Made by a program: the position numbers and the translations under genes. The notes under the pieces are model-generated. The model had not been told where the DNA came from and did not search any database. It was given only the letters and a program-made list of their open reading frames with translations. Shown piece after piece: positions 28,798 through 38,106 of a stretch of DNA of 64,000 nucleotides; position 1 is the first letter of the stretch; the number at the start of each line of letters is the position of its first letter. Source of the DNA: Niallia taxi (lineage in GTDB: Bacteria > Bacillota > Bacilli > Bacillales > Cytobacillaceae); assembly GCF_004005475.1 (NCBI RefSeq), contig NZ_RZTZ01000016.1:31547-95546 (forward strand), given 5' to 3'.

Positions 28798-29559
28798 TTG
28801 AAGAAACTATTAAGCTTATTATTGATACCCATCATTTTAGTTGGTTGTCAAAAAGCTCCTGCACAACAGAATAATCAGTCAGAGCCTGATCAAGCGGAGG
28901 TGATTGATTCAGAAGACCCAGTGCCTGATCTTAAAAAGGAGGCTGAAGAACCAATGACTACTCAAGAACAAGAGCAGTTTTTTCAAGCAGTCGAGAATGG
29001 CAATATCTCTGAAATTACAAGCTTTATAGAAGACGGTGCTGATATTAACAGCGTAGACCAAGAAGGCCGGACTGCAGCAATGCTTGCCACTTACAATAAT
29101 GACCCTGAAACAGTAAAGCTGCTAATTAATAATGGGGCTGACGTTAATATTCAAGATAATATGAAAAACAACCCCTTTCTGTACGCTGGGGCAGAGGGAT
29201 ATTTGGAAATCATCAAGTTGACAATAGATGCCGGTGCAGATCCAATGCTGTTAAATAGATTTGGCGGTACAGCATTAATACCAGCATCTGAGCACGGTTA
29301 TGTTGATGTAGTCAAAGAGCTTCTCGAACAAACTGATATTGATGTTAATCATGTCAATAATCTTGGCTGGACAGCTATATTAGAAGCTATTGTGCTGGGG
29401 GATGGCGGGAAAAATCAACAGGATACACTTCGATTATTAATCTCCCACGGTGCAGATGTAAACATCCCTGATTCAAGTGGGGTTACTCCCCTGCAACACG
29501 CAAAGAAGTTAGGGTTTGCAAAGATAAGCGACATACTATTAGATGCTGGAGCTAAATAA
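28798..29559 (+). CDS. Ankyrin-repeat lipoprotein
   Basis: 253 residues from a TTG start (GGAGG 10 bp upstream). Signal peptide with a lipobox ending LVGC near residue 16, an acidic Gln/Glu-rich linker (about 20-65), then four to five ankyrin repeats (about 66-250, e.g. GADINSVDQEGRTAAMLA, GADVNIQDNMKNNPFLYA, GADVNIPDSSGVTPLQHA). Anchored outside the membrane; ankyrin repeats mediate protein binding. Lies 34 bp after the amidohydrolases and may be in the same transcript. Confidence 0.82.
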   Translation: MKKLLSLLLIPIILVGCQKAPAQQNNQSEPDQAEVIDSEDPVPDLKKEAEEPMTTQEQEQFFQAVENGNISEITSFIEDGADINSVDQEGRTAAMLATYNNDPETVKLLINNGADVNIQDNMKNNPFLYAGAEGYLEIIKLTIDAGADPMLLNRFGGTALIPASEHGYVDVVKELLEQTDIDVNHVNNLGWTAILEAIVLGDGGKNQQDTLRLLISHGADVNIPDSSGVTPLQHAKKLGFAKISDILLDAGAK

Positions 29560-29565
29560 CATTTG

Positions 29566-29599
29566 AGAAAAGAGACCAGTTCTAACTGGACTCTTTTCT
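29566..29599 (+). terminator. Terminator after the ankyrin lipoprotein gene
   Basis: Nine-bp outer stem (29566-29574 with 29591-29599) and 6-bp inner stem separated by an A-A mismatch. No clear T-run beyond the stem itself, but the closing arm is T-rich. Confidence 0.75.
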
Positions 29600-29624
29600 G
29601 ATAATCAATATAATTCATTTCAAA

Positions 29625-29642
29625 ATGTGAATATTTTCACAT
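29625..29642. promoter_or_regulatory. Rex/FNR-like dyad at the 3' end of the nir operon
   Basis: ATGTGAATATTTTCACAT is a perfect WTGTGAA-N4-TTCACAW dyad, the Rex consensus, and contains TGTGA-N6-TCACA, the FNR/CRP consensus. It lies between the convergent ankyrin lipoprotein and nirC genes, 10 bp from the nirC stop, so it is not at an obvious promoter. On the minus strand it is followed by TTTTG and could act as a weak terminator instead. Confidence 0.45.
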
Positions 29643-29651
29643 AAAATCCTA

Positions 29652-30452
29652 TTATGCTTCCCTCTTAAATGACTTAACAACCGCTTGTGTCTTTTCAGAA
29701 ATATTATACCAGTAAGCCGCACCTACAAAAACTGCGCCGCCGATAATATTGCCAATTGTCACTGGCAGTAAATTAGCAAACATTCCACCAATAGACACTG
29801 TTTCAGGGTGTGGAATGATTAAAGCAATAGACATTAGAGTCATATTTGCAACACTATGTTCAAATCCAGAAGTGATAAATGCAAAGAGACACCAGAATAT
29901 CATGATTAATTTGGCTGTTTCATCCTTTAGCTTAACGGAGCTCCATACAGCTAAACAAACTAAGATGTTACAGAGAATACCGCGAATAAGCAACTCTATA
30001 AAAGGAGCACTCATCTTCGCTTCTGCTCCATGTGTTATGAAGTCTGCTACTCCGCCAACAGCTAAACCAGAATAACTGAATAATAATGCTACAAGAATGG
30101 AGCCTATAAAGTTGCCTAAATAGCTAAATCCCCAAACCTTCCCAGTATCCTTCCACGTTACTTTGTTTTCGAGCATGCCTATCGTCATCACCATATTATT
30201 GCCAGTGAAAAGGTCTGCTCCTGCCATAATTACTAAGCTCAACGCAATTCCAAAGGAGATACCCATAATAATTTTTGTACCTGCAAAATTGGCAGGTGCA
30301 AGCATTCCCCCTATTGTAAAAATAAGAATAATCCCTAAGCCAACAAAAAATCCAGCAAGCATTGCACCAACTAAATACTTACTTTTATTCGTATTAAGCG
30401 CATTAATCTTCGTTAATGCAGTATTACTAAAAGTTGTAATAACATCCTTCAT
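29652..30452 (-). CDS. nirC: Formate/nitrite-family channel NirC
   Basis: 266 residues, six membrane spans of the FNT family, with the conserved LVGAMLAGFFVGLG and NMVMTIG regions and an FNT pore histidine-containing segment near GFEHSVANM. Placed last in the nitrite reductase operon, so nitrite uptake/export rather than formate is most likely. GGAGTG precedes the ATG; 22 bp after the preceding gene. Confidence 0.9.
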   Translation of the reverse strand: MKDVITTFSNTALTKINALNTNKSKYLVGAMLAGFFVGLGIILIFTIGGMLAPANFAGTKIIMGISFGIALSLVIMAGADLFTGNNMVMTIGMLENKVTWKDTGKVWGFSYLGNFIGSILVALLFSYSGLAVGGVADFITHGAEAKMSAPFIELLIRGILCNILVCLAVWSSVKLKDETAKLIMIFWCLFAFITSGFEHSVANMTLMSIALIIPHPETVSIGGMFANLLPVTIGNIIGGAVFVGAAYWYNISEKTQAVVKSFKREA

Positions 30453-30474
30453 TTAAATCACTCCTTTTATTGCT

Positions 30475-31200
30475 TTAATTAGTTCGGTCAGCCATTAATT
30501 GCTCTTTCATTCTTTCTAACAATACTTCCTTCAGCAAGAAATCGTATTGTAATGGCGGACAAAGAATGACCTCGTCCTGACTGTTGGCAACTGCACTTTC
30601 CATTCTTTTTAACAGCGTACCTGTAAATAATAAATATGGCATAATATATATTTTGCTGTACTCTTGCTGAAGTTTATACAGCTCATTAGCAAATGCCGGC
30701 TTCCCCGCAGTCAAAAAAGCTGTATATACTGGTGATTCCAGTCTCTGATAAATATTATTGCTTATTTCCATCAGCTTTAATATTGGTTCCGGATCACTGC
30801 TGCCTCTGCCGACAATTAAAATAGTCCCTTCATTGTCTCTACGTTTTTCTGCTATACGCTTCATTACTAAATCTATCATCTTTGGATGAAGATCAAATGG
30901 CTTGGAAATATAAAAGCTTACGTCTGGAAATTCCGCTTTTATCAGTGCCAGCTCTTCTGGAATATCTCTTTTAAAATGTGCTGCAGCAAATAATAAATTA
31001 GGTACGACTAAAATTTGCTTTGCTCCTGCTTTTATTACCTTTTTCATTGTTTCATAGATTGTCGGTGAAGCTAGTTCTAAAAACGCAATTTCTTGAACTG
31101 GTATGTTCATTTCCTTTTTTACTTCTTCGATAAAATTTATAAACTGGTTATTTCCTTCAGCTATAAGGCTGCCATGTCCAATGTATACAACTGCATCCAT
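30475..31200 (-). CDS. sirB: Sirohydrochlorin ferrochelatase (SirB/CbiX type)
   Basis: 241 residues with two CbiX-like halves: YIGHGS at the N-terminus (catalytic His in the first half), VPNLLFAAAHFKRDIP with the second His, and a repeat half starting ILIVGRGSSDPEP. Inserts iron into sirohydrochlorin to make siroheme, the cofactor of NirB. Overlaps the end of the cobA-hemD gene by 40 bp, indicating tight translational coupling. Confidence 0.85.
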   Translation of the reverse strand: MDAVVYIGHGSLIAEGNNQFINFIEEVKKEMNIPVQEIAFLELASPTIYETMKKVIKAGAKQILVVPNLLFAAAHFKRDIPEELALIKAEFPDVSFYISKPFDLHPKMIDLVMKRIAEKRRDNEGTILIVGRGSSDPEPILKLMEISNNIYQRLESPVYTAFLTAGKPAFANELYKLQQEYSKIYIMPYLLFTGTLLKRMESAVANSQDEVILCPPLQYDFLLKEVLLERMKEQLMADRTN

Positions 31201-32633
31201 TCGTGATCACGCATCCATTCTTTTTTATCTAGTTCCTGCTGTACCTGCTCATCTATTCGTTTGAATCCCATTAGCAATGCATATTTTTTTACAGATTGAC
31301 CAATTGCAGCAAATGACATTTCTTTTGGATCTCTGTCGCTGTACTTATTCCATTCTTGCAAAAAGATATCGATTGACCGCTTATTCGGAAAGATAACTGT
31401 TTCCCAATTATCCTCTGTTAATAATCGTTCATTTATCTCCTGATAGCGGGTGTCTATTTCAATAGTATGACTTGGCAAAACACGCTGATTATCAGAGAAT
31501 GTACTTTCTGTTAATAGCCACCTATCGCCAATTAAGACTGCACTGCTATCGTCAAAGTGTGCCCTTGCACATCGCAGCCCTCTTTTTTCAAGCTCCTGTC
31601 GGGTTTTATCAGACATATATTCTATCCGTCTAGGAAAATCACGAATATCATATCCCGCCATAAAAAGCTGCGAAAACAAAATGTCTATTCCTTCTTTGGA
31701 GGCAATAATTAATCTGTCTGTATCCATTATCAGCTGTAATTCCTCCTTCGTATAAGAATGAGGAATTGCCTTTAAAGCAGGAAATGCATATGCCTCAGCA
31801 CCATTATTTGTAAAGTATCTTTCCAAGGAGCTTTCCTCAGATGAGCTTTTGGCGACAATTAGTTTTCTTTGATAAAACGGTTTTTTCTCAAACCAAGCAA
31901 TGGAGGACCGCAGCTTGATTACGTCTCCAACTATCGTTAAAGCTGGATTCTTAATTTCTGCTGCTGTTACTTTCTCTGCGATTGTACTTAATGTACCTTC
32001 AACCACCCGCTGTTTTCCTAAAGTTCCCCATTCAATAACAGCTGCCATTGTGTCACCAGAATAGCCTTGTGATAATAACTGCTTACAGATTGTCGGCAAG
32101 CCTTGAACACCCATATAATAAGCAAGTGTTTCTCCGATTGCTTCTTGCTTAGGCTCACATACTAGTTCTTCATTTTTTTTACATTTATGACCCGTTCTGA
32201 TCGTGAAACTAGTGCTATAATCGCGATGTGTGACTGGAATACCTGCATAGCTGCTTGCGGCAATACTTGATGTGATTCCAGGCACTATTTCAAACGGTAT
32301 ATTATATGTTGCTATTGCTTCTGCCTCTTCGCCAACTCTTCCAAAAACAGACGGATCACCGCCCTTTAACCGGACTACATATTTTCCCTTCAATGACTCT
32401 TCCATTAAAGTCTGATTAATCTTCTCTTGTCTCATAATATGGTTATTAGGCAGCTTTCCACAATATATAAAAGCACACTCATTTTTTGTATAACGCAGTA
32501 ATCGCGGGTTAGCGAGACGGTCGTACAACACAACATCTGCTTTTCTTAAGCACTCCATCCCTTTATCAGTAATCAATCCAATATCTCCAGGTCCAGCTCC
32601 AACAAATGCTACATACCCCTTGTTTGTATCCAT
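31161..32633 (-). CDS. cobA: Uroporphyrinogen-III C-methyltransferase fused to a HemD-like domain
   Basis: 490 residues. The N-terminal half (1 to about 245) is a SUMT/CobA methyltransferase with VGAGPGD, VVRLKGGDPSVFGR, and GIPVTHRDYS motifs. The C-terminal half (about 255-490) is a uroporphyrinogen-III synthase (HemD)-like domain starting KLIVAKSSSEES. NasF of B. subtilis supplies the same methylation step for siroheme. Starts 3 bp after nirD, ends inside sirB. Confidence 0.9.
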   Translation of the reverse strand: MDTNKGYVAFVGAGPGDIGLITDKGMECLRKADVVLYDRLANPRLLRYTKNECAFIYCGKLPNNHIMRQEKINQTLMEESLKGKYVVRLKGGDPSVFGRVGEEAEAIATYNIPFEIVPGITSSIAASSYAGIPVTHRDYSTSFTIRTGHKCKKNEELVCEPKQEAIGETLAYYMGVQGLPTICKQLLSQGYSGDTMAAVIEWGTLGKQRVVEGTLSTIAEKVTAAEIKNPALTIVGDVIKLRSSIAWFEKKPFYQRKLIVAKSSSEESSLERYFTNNGAEAYAFPALKAIPHSYTKEELQLIMDTDRLIIASKEGIDILFSQLFMAGYDIRDFPRRIEYMSDKTRQELEKRGLRCARAHFDDSSAVLIGDRWLLTESTFSDNQRVLPSHTIEIDTRYQEINERLLTEDNWETVIFPNKRSIDIFLQEWNKYSDRDPKEMSFAAIGQSVKKYALLMGFKRIDEQVQQELDKKEWMRDHEWMQLYTLDMAAL

Positions 32634-32636
32634 CGT

Positions 32637-32954
32637 TTACACCATCACATAAATATCGTCGTCTTTTACTTCTATTTCATATACTTCTACACAGCCATTG
32701 TCTGGCTTTTGGACAAGTCCAGTAACGAGAGAAATCTTCCAGTCATAAAGCGGGCAGAAGACATACTCTCCAGAAACAATCCCTTCTGCCAAAGGACCAT
32801 TTCTATGCGGGCTGCGATTCTCTATCGCTCTTACCTCTCCATTGGAAAGATGAAATAATGCGATTGATTTTCCTTTTATATGAACCTCTTTACCGATTTG
32901 TTGCGGCAGTTCAGATTTCTTCATGATTTTCGTCCATTCTTTTGTTGCAGTCAT
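32637..32954 (-). CDS. nirD: Nitrite reductase small subunit NirD
   Basis: 105 residues with a Rieske-like fold. The usual cluster ligands are not all present: the first pair reads SPHRNGPL (Cys replaced by Ser) and the second CPLYDWK (His replaced by Tyr), so a 2Fe-2S cluster is unlikely; E. coli NirD also lacks one. Partner of NirB. GGAGG precedes the ATG. Confidence 0.9.
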   Translation of the reverse strand: MTATKEWTKIMKKSELPQQIGKEVHIKGKSIALFHLSNGEVRAIENRSPHRNGPLAEGIVSGEYVFCPLYDWKISLVTGLVQKPDNGCVEVYEIEVKDDDIYVMV

Positions 32955-32985
32955 TCTATTTCCCCCTCCAGTATTATCGAGAAGA

Positions 32986-35388
32986 TTATCCTTTAATCAC
33001 TTCAAACATTTCTCTTTTCTTTTGGTCGCTCAGTACAGAAGACCATGCTTCTTCGTATGTTGCTCTTGCTTTATCAAAGCTAGTTACAAGCTTGCTAACA
33101 TTTTCTTCATTCAATAGTGTTTCTTTAACAACAGCCGCGCCTGTGCGTTCGACCCAAGGAGCCGTTCTTTCCCCGTAATTTGCATTTTCTCGGTAATATT
33201 GCACATACGCTTTTGCCAATGTTATAACTTCTTCTTCTGTTTTTACAGTTATTAAGCTGTCACATTCACGAACTTCCGTACCGCCATTTCCGCCAAAATA
33301 CAATTGATAGCCGTTTTCTACACAAACAACTCCAAAATCCTTCGTTAACACTTCTGCACAGTTCCGCGGACAGCCTGTAACACCCATTTTCATTTTATGC
33401 GGAGTATCCACCATCTCTATTGCTTGCTCTAATTTAATGCCAAGTCCCAAAGAATCCTGCGTGCCAAACCGGCAAAATGCTGAACCGACACATGATTTTA
33501 CGTTGCGCAGTGATTTAGAATAGGCATAACCAGACCGCATTCCTAAATCCTCCCATACATGCGGCACATCCTCTTTCTTGACACCATATAAACCAATGCG
33601 GCTTGCACCGGTGATTTTAACTAACGGAACATTGTACTTTTTCGCCGCTTCTCCCAATTTAATTAAATCGTCTGCAGTTGTTGTTCCGCCGTACATACGA
33701 GGAACAACAGAAAATGTCCCGTCGTTTTGAATATTCCCTTCCATTTTCTCATTTACAAATCTTGATGCTTTGTCATCTTCATACTCTTCAGGGAACAGCA
33801 TGCGCATATAATAGTTCAATGCTGGACGACATTTTGAACATCCTTCAGCGCTTGCAAAATCAAGAACCATGCGAACTTCCTTCGGTGATTTCATTTGCTT
33901 TTCTTTTATTTGTGCGACTACCTCGTCACGAGTAAGTGATGTACAGCTGCACATTCCTGTTTTTTGCAAGGAAGCGTCAAAGCTGTCACCAAGTGTGTGT
34001 GCAAGGATGCTTTCCACCATCGGTTTACATTTACCGCAAGACCCGCCGGCTTTTGTACAGCCCTTCACTTCTTCAAAGGTTGTAAGTCCTTGTTCGAGGA
34101 TAGAGTGGACAATGGTTCCTTTTGTTACACCATTACAACCACACACCGTATCCTCTGCACTCATGCTTGCAACTAAATCCTCTTCTCCGTCCTGACCAGC
34201 CTTGCTCAAAACAGAAGAACTTGTATACTCGCTTATATCAGCTTGTTTTTTTAGCATATTGAACAAACGATTACCGTCAGAAGCATCTCCGTAAAGAACA
34301 ACCCCAACGATTTTGTTATCTGTCACCAAGATTTTTTTGTATAATTTCGAAAATTGATCATGTACTATTATTGCTTGAGTATTTTCATCTTCATGAATTT
34401 TCCCGCCTGAGAACAGGTCACAGCCTGCTACCTTCAGCTGAGTTGAAAGCACACTTCCTTGATAGCCCTTTCCCTGTCCTCCTGTAATGTGCTCAGCAAG
34501 AGCAATTCCTTGCTCATAAAGCGGAGCAACTAAACCGTAAGCAATGCCATTATGTTCTGCACACTCTCCGACTGCGTAAATAGATGGATCTGATGTAACC
34601 ATATGATCGTTCACCACTATGCCCCGATTCACTTCCAAGCCAGCAACTCTTGCAATCGCAACATTCGGACGAATCCCCACAGCCATCACAACAAGATCAC
34701 ATTCTACAGAAGTACCGTCTGTAAACTTTAAGCCTTGAACACGTTTTTCCCCATATATCTCAGCTGTCTGCTTTTCCATTAAAAATTTCATGCCCTGTGC
34801 TTCTAAATCTTTCTTAAGAAGATTTGCTGCTGCAGCATCCAGCTGCATCTCCATCAGTGTTGGCAATAAATGAACAACATGCACTTCCATGCCACGGTCG
34901 ATTAACCCTCTCGCTGCTTCCAGTCCTAACAATCCTCCACCGATGACAACAGCCTTTTTATAGTTTTGAGCTGCTTCCATCATCATCTCTGTATCCGCAA
35001 TTGTTCGAAAACCAATAACACCGTCTAGATCGCTTCCAGGTACCGGCAGAATAAAGGCACTTGAACCCGTTGCAATGATCAGCTCATCATATGCAAGGAT
35101 TTGCTGTTTATCTGTGATTACTTCCTTCTTATCTTTATCAATGCAAACAGCCTTTTCCCCTGTTAATAGATTAATGTGATTGTCCTTATACCAATCCCAA
35201 TCGTTTATATTAATATCATTTATAGTCGTTTTACCTTGTAACACATTTGATAACATAATGCGATTATAGTTCGGATATGGTTCATCCCCAATTATCGTTA
35301 TTTCAAAAGTCTCCGCATCTCGTTTCACTATTTCTTCAATTGTTCGAACTCCTGCCATCCCGTTTCCAATTAGAACTAATTTCTTCAT
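32986..35388 (-). CDS. nirB: NADH-dependent nitrite reductase large subunit NirB
   Basis: 800 residues. Order: FAD/NADH oxidoreductase (1 to about 400, GNGMAGVRT and VIGGGLLGLEAARG), a BFD-like 2Fe-2S domain (about 420-480, CGCN then CTKAGGSCGKC), a second small Cys-rich repeat (CSCTSL, CSKCRPAL), and the siroheme-4Fe4S reductase domain (about 550-770) with CVGSAFCRFG and GCPRNCAE. Reduces nitrite to ammonium in the cytoplasm. First gene of nirB-nirD-cobA/hemD-sirB-nirC; a Rex/FNR-type dyad overlaps its promoter. Confidence 0.95.
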   Translation of the reverse strand: MKKLVLIGNGMAGVRTIEEIVKRDAETFEITIIGDEPYPNYNRIMLSNVLQGKTTINDININDWDWYKDNHINLLTGEKAVCIDKDKKEVITDKQQILAYDELIIATGSSAFILPVPGSDLDGVIGFRTIADTEMMMEAAQNYKKAVVIGGGLLGLEAARGLIDRGMEVHVVHLLPTLMEMQLDAAAANLLKKDLEAQGMKFLMEKQTAEIYGEKRVQGLKFTDGTSVECDLVVMAVGIRPNVAIARVAGLEVNRGIVVNDHMVTSDPSIYAVGECAEHNGIAYGLVAPLYEQGIALAEHITGGQGKGYQGSVLSTQLKVAGCDLFSGGKIHEDENTQAIIVHDQFSKLYKKILVTDNKIVGVVLYGDASDGNRLFNMLKKQADISEYTSSSVLSKAGQDGEEDLVASMSAEDTVCGCNGVTKGTIVHSILEQGLTTFEEVKGCTKAGGSCGKCKPMVESILAHTLGDSFDASLQKTGMCSCTSLTRDEVVAQIKEKQMKSPKEVRMVLDFASAEGCSKCRPALNYYMRMLFPEEYEDDKASRFVNEKMEGNIQNDGTFSVVPRMYGGTTTADDLIKLGEAAKKYNVPLVKITGASRIGLYGVKKEDVPHVWEDLGMRSGYAYSKSLRNVKSCVGSAFCRFGTQDSLGLGIKLEQAIEMVDTPHKMKMGVTGCPRNCAEVLTKDFGVVCVENGYQLYFGGNGGTEVRECDSLITVKTEEEVITLAKAYVQYYRENANYGERTAPWVERTGAAVVKETLLNEENVSKLVTSFDKARATYEEAWSSVLSDQKKREMFEVIKG

Positions 35389-35418
35389 TGTCTTCCCCCT
35401 CCAAGGTTGGGCTAGAAA

Positions 35419-35424
35419 AATATA
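35419..35424 (-). promoter_or_regulatory. Candidate -10 box of the nir operon
   Basis: TATATT on the minus strand, 31 bp before the nirB ATG and 3 bp from the edge of the Rex/FNR-like dyad. A TTGATTGACC stretch lies upstream but at non-ideal spacing, so -35 is uncertain. Confidence 0.45.
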
Positions 35425-35427
35425 CCC

Positions 35428-35445
35428 ATGTGAACTTTTTCACAT
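35428..35445. promoter_or_regulatory. Rex/FNR-type operator at the nirB promoter
   Basis: A perfect 18-bp dyad, ATGTGAA-N4-TTCACAT. It fits Rex (TTGTGAA-N4-TTCACAA apart from the outermost bases) and also the Bacillus FNR core TGTGA-N6-TCACA. Its position, in the -35/-10 spacer beside TATATT, suits a repressor (Rex, sensing NADH/NAD+) better than an activator at -41.5. Confidence 0.65.
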
Positions 35446-35808
35446 GGTCAATCAATATGATTCTTATGGCAATAGCTCTATCTGTAAGTATTCTTAAAGC
35501 CATAAGGTTAGTAAAAGAAGTGGTAAAAGTACCTCTTTTATACATTCATTATATCTGCTCTACTGAGCAAACAAGTCTTGGAAATTCGACGATTTTATGA
35601 CAACTATTATATCGCTCTGAAGTATACTATTTAGCAAAACCTGTTCTTAGGAAAAAAATACCGTACACATATTGATATCAAGCGTTTTAGTAGAAATTTT
35701 TCACCAAAGTGACTTATAATAAAAACAGAGTTCATCATTCACAAAATTGCCACATATTAATTTGCAACAAATTGAAAACGCTAACAAAACAATCAGGAGG
35801 TTTTAATT

Positions 35809-36579
35809 TTGAAAAGATAAGAAAACAAAGTAGCCATTATTACAGGAGGAGCAGGAGGAATTGGAAAGGTATCTGCAAAACGCTTTTTAGAAGAAGGCGC
35901 AAAAGTTGTTTTAGTAGATTTATTTCAAGAATCCCTTGATCAGACAAAAGCAGAATTAGATAAATTAGGCGAGGTTATCACCATTCAGGCTGACGTATCC
36001 CAAGAAGAAGATGTAAAAAATTATGTGGATAAAACCGTTGAAAGGTTTGGTAAAATCGATGTTTTCTTCAACAATGCAGGAATTGAAGGAAAAGTCGCTC
36101 CAATAACCGAACAAAAAGTAGAAGATCTAGACAAGGTCCTTGCCGTAAATGTACGCGGCGTATTTCTAGGACTAAAACACGTACTAGCTGTTATGAAAGA
36201 ACAAGGATATGGCAGTGTCATCAATACCTCTTCTGTTGCCGGACTTAGCGGCAGCCCGAATGTAACACCATATATCGCATCAAAACACGCAGTCGTCGGC
36301 CTAACAAAAGCAACCGCAGTCGAAGTTGCTCCATACAAAGTGCGCGTCAATTCCATTCACCCATCACCAGTCAACACAAGAATGATGCGTTCCTTAGAAG
36401 AAGGCTTTGCACCAGGACAAGCTGAAGCAGCAAAAGCAGACATGGAAAAATCCATTCCACTAGGAAGATACGGAGAATCAGAAGACATTTCTAATCTGGT
36501 TCTATTCCTTGCATCTGATGAAAGTTCATTTATTACAGGAGTACAGTACCGTGTTGATGGCGGTATGGGTGCTTTGTGA
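35809..36579 (+). pseudogene. Short-chain dehydrogenase/reductase with nonsense codon 4
   Basis: A TTG start at 35809 with AGGAGG upstream is followed by AAA AGA TAA, then an open frame of about 250 codons. Without the TAA the protein would begin like typical Bacillus SDRs (KR-x-ENKVAIITGGAGGIGK). The Rossmann glycine motif, NNAGIEG, the catalytic S...YIASK pattern and C-terminal QYRVDGGMGAL are intact. A single T to A change in TTA would explain it. The next ATG or GTG start is far inside the domain. It may be a recent loss, a sequencing error, or translated from a non-standard start. Confidence 0.7.
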
Positions 36580-36658
36580 TTTAATTAAATAAGTCAGTTC
36601 TTCTTTGGATTGGAAGGACTGACCAATATACGCCCATTCAAATTTCAGGAAAAAATCA

Positions 36659-36688
36659 GACACAACACCGCAAGTGTTGTGTCTTTTT
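36659..36688 (+). terminator. Terminator after the SDR gene
   Basis: Ten-bp stem (36659-36668 with 36674-36683), 5-base loop, then TTTTT. Confidence 0.9.
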
Positions 36689-36698
36689 AGATAAATTT

Positions 36699-37373
36699 TC
36701 ACTTCTCAAGCAACTTAACAGTTTTCTCAATACTGTCTATCACTTCTTCAAGTGATTTATCTGCCATACTCGCTAATTTCAGATGATAATTCTCAAATGG
36801 AAGATGCTCTGTAATTTTATTAGGAACTATTACACAATTCAGTCCCGCTGAAAGTGCCGCTTTAGAGCCATTAGCTGAATCTTCAAAAGCTATTGCTTCA
36901 CGCGGATTAACTCCTAAAAGCTCCACTACATTTTCGTAAAGCTCTGGATCTGGCTTAACTTTTTTGACATTATCTCTTGTTTGAATGACATCGAAGTAAT
37001 GTAAAATATTCAGTTTAATTAAAAAATGTTCTACCCATTCTCTATAGGAGCTTGATGCCAAGCCAATCTTTAATCCTTGTGCTTTAGCAGCTTTCAAGTA
37101 GTCCTCTATCCCATCCCGTGCAATGGGCTTATTCAATTTAGCTTTATGCAAAACAGCTGATTTTTCGATGATTTCGTCTCTCGTTAAAAGTCCGTTCGAT
37201 TGGCTTAAGATAAAATTATAAAGGCTGCTAGAGTCCGTACCAATATGGACAGCATATTCATTTATAGGCAGATTACCTGGGTTCATTTCTAAAATATCAC
37301 AAAAACTTTCATATAAAGCGTATTCTGTATCAACTGTTAACCCGTCAAAATCAAAAACAATTGCTTTTATCAT
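36699..37373 (-). CDS. HAD-superfamily phosphatase (beta-phosphoglucomutase-like)
   Basis: 224 residues. HAD motifs: DFDGLTVDTE (nucleophile Asp 8 and Asp 10), SSSY, K-x18 region VKKVKPDPELYE, and FEDSANG. Subfamily I, as in sugar-phosphate phosphatases and phosphoglucomutases. Last gene of the sorbitol PTS operon; may detoxify or recycle a hexitol or sugar phosphate. Short spacing (36 bp) to the aldolase gene. Confidence 0.85.
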   Translation of the reverse strand: MIKAIVFDFDGLTVDTEYALYESFCDILEMNPGNLPINEYAVHIGTDSSSLYNFILSQSNGLLTRDEIIEKSAVLHKAKLNKPIARDGIEDYLKAAKAQGLKIGLASSSYREWVEHFLIKLNILHYFDVIQTRDNVKKVKPDPELYENVVELLGVNPREAIAFEDSANGSKAALSAGLNCVIVPNKITEHLPFENYHLKLASMADKSLEEVIDSIEKTVKLLEK

Positions 37374-37409
37374 CTGCTAACCTTCTTTCTACTTTAATGC
37401 AGCTTCAAC

Positions 37410-38081
37410 TTAGTCCAAAAGGCTGTTACTTCCGTATAATCCATACCACTCTTTACTAAATGTTTCTACATTCTCTTTAATAGATGGCACTTTAAGAAAT
37501 GCTTCAATAATGTCTGGAGAAGCTGTAACTCCTTGTGCCCCCGCTAGGCAAACCTCTAGTACTTGTTGGGTGTTTTTAAAGCTTGCCGCTAATACTTCAC
37601 AATTAAAATTAGACTTCGCAAATATTTCTACTATATCTTTAACTACTTGGATACCATTTCCTGACAAATTGTCAATTCGATTCACGTATGGCGCTACATA
37701 GCTTGCACCTGCTTTTGCTGCCAAGTATGCATTCATAGGTGTATAAACAGTTGTAGCTAATGTCCGAATTCCCATTCTGCTCAATAATTTAATTGCTTTT
37801 AAACCTTCGCTTGTAACAGGAATCTTGATTACTATATTCCCTTGTAATGAATCCTGTATATACTTCGCTTCTTCCACTATGTTTTCTGCCATGTCAGCAA
37901 TTGCTTGCACAAAAAGCTCCTTTTCCGTGCCTATACTGCTTTGTATATCCTTTAGTAAAGGTAAATAGGGTTTTCCTTCTTTAACGATAATACTTGGATT
38001 AGTGGTCACTCCGTCTATTGAATAATAGTCATTAAGCAATTGAATTTTATTGACGTCTGCAGAATCAATGAATAGTTTCAT
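37410..38081 (-). CDS. Transaldolase-type fructose-6-phosphate aldolase (TalC/FSA-like)
   Basis: 223 residues, a decameric small-transaldolase type. Schiff-base lysine in NIVIKIPVT; other family segments are MKLFIDSADV at the N-terminus and GASYVAPYVNRI. ATG at 38081 follows AAGGAGTG; the longer frame to 38126 lacks a ribosome site. Sorbitol-6-P dehydrogenase makes fructose-6-P, the substrate that an aldolase of this family could cleave or transfer, so it fits this operon. Confidence 0.87.
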   Translation of the reverse strand: MKLFIDSADVNKIQLLNDYYSIDGVTTNPSIIVKEGKPYLPLLKDIQSSIGTEKELFVQAIADMAENIVEEAKYIQDSLQGNIVIKIPVTSEGLKAIKLLSRMGIRTLATTVYTPMNAYLAAKAGASYVAPYVNRIDNLSGNGIQVVKDIVEIFAKSNFNCEVLAASFKNTQQVLEVCLAGAQGVTASPDIIEAFLKVPSIKENVETFSKEWYGLYGSNSLLD

Positions 38082-38106
38082 ATTTTCACTCCTTAGGAAA
38101 AAATAA

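Noticed and set aside
35428..35445. Classical FNR activator site at -41.5 for nirB
   Set aside because: The distance to the ATG would put the transcription start inside the ribosome-binding site; the dyad overlaps the promoter spacer, so a repressor such as Rex fits better.
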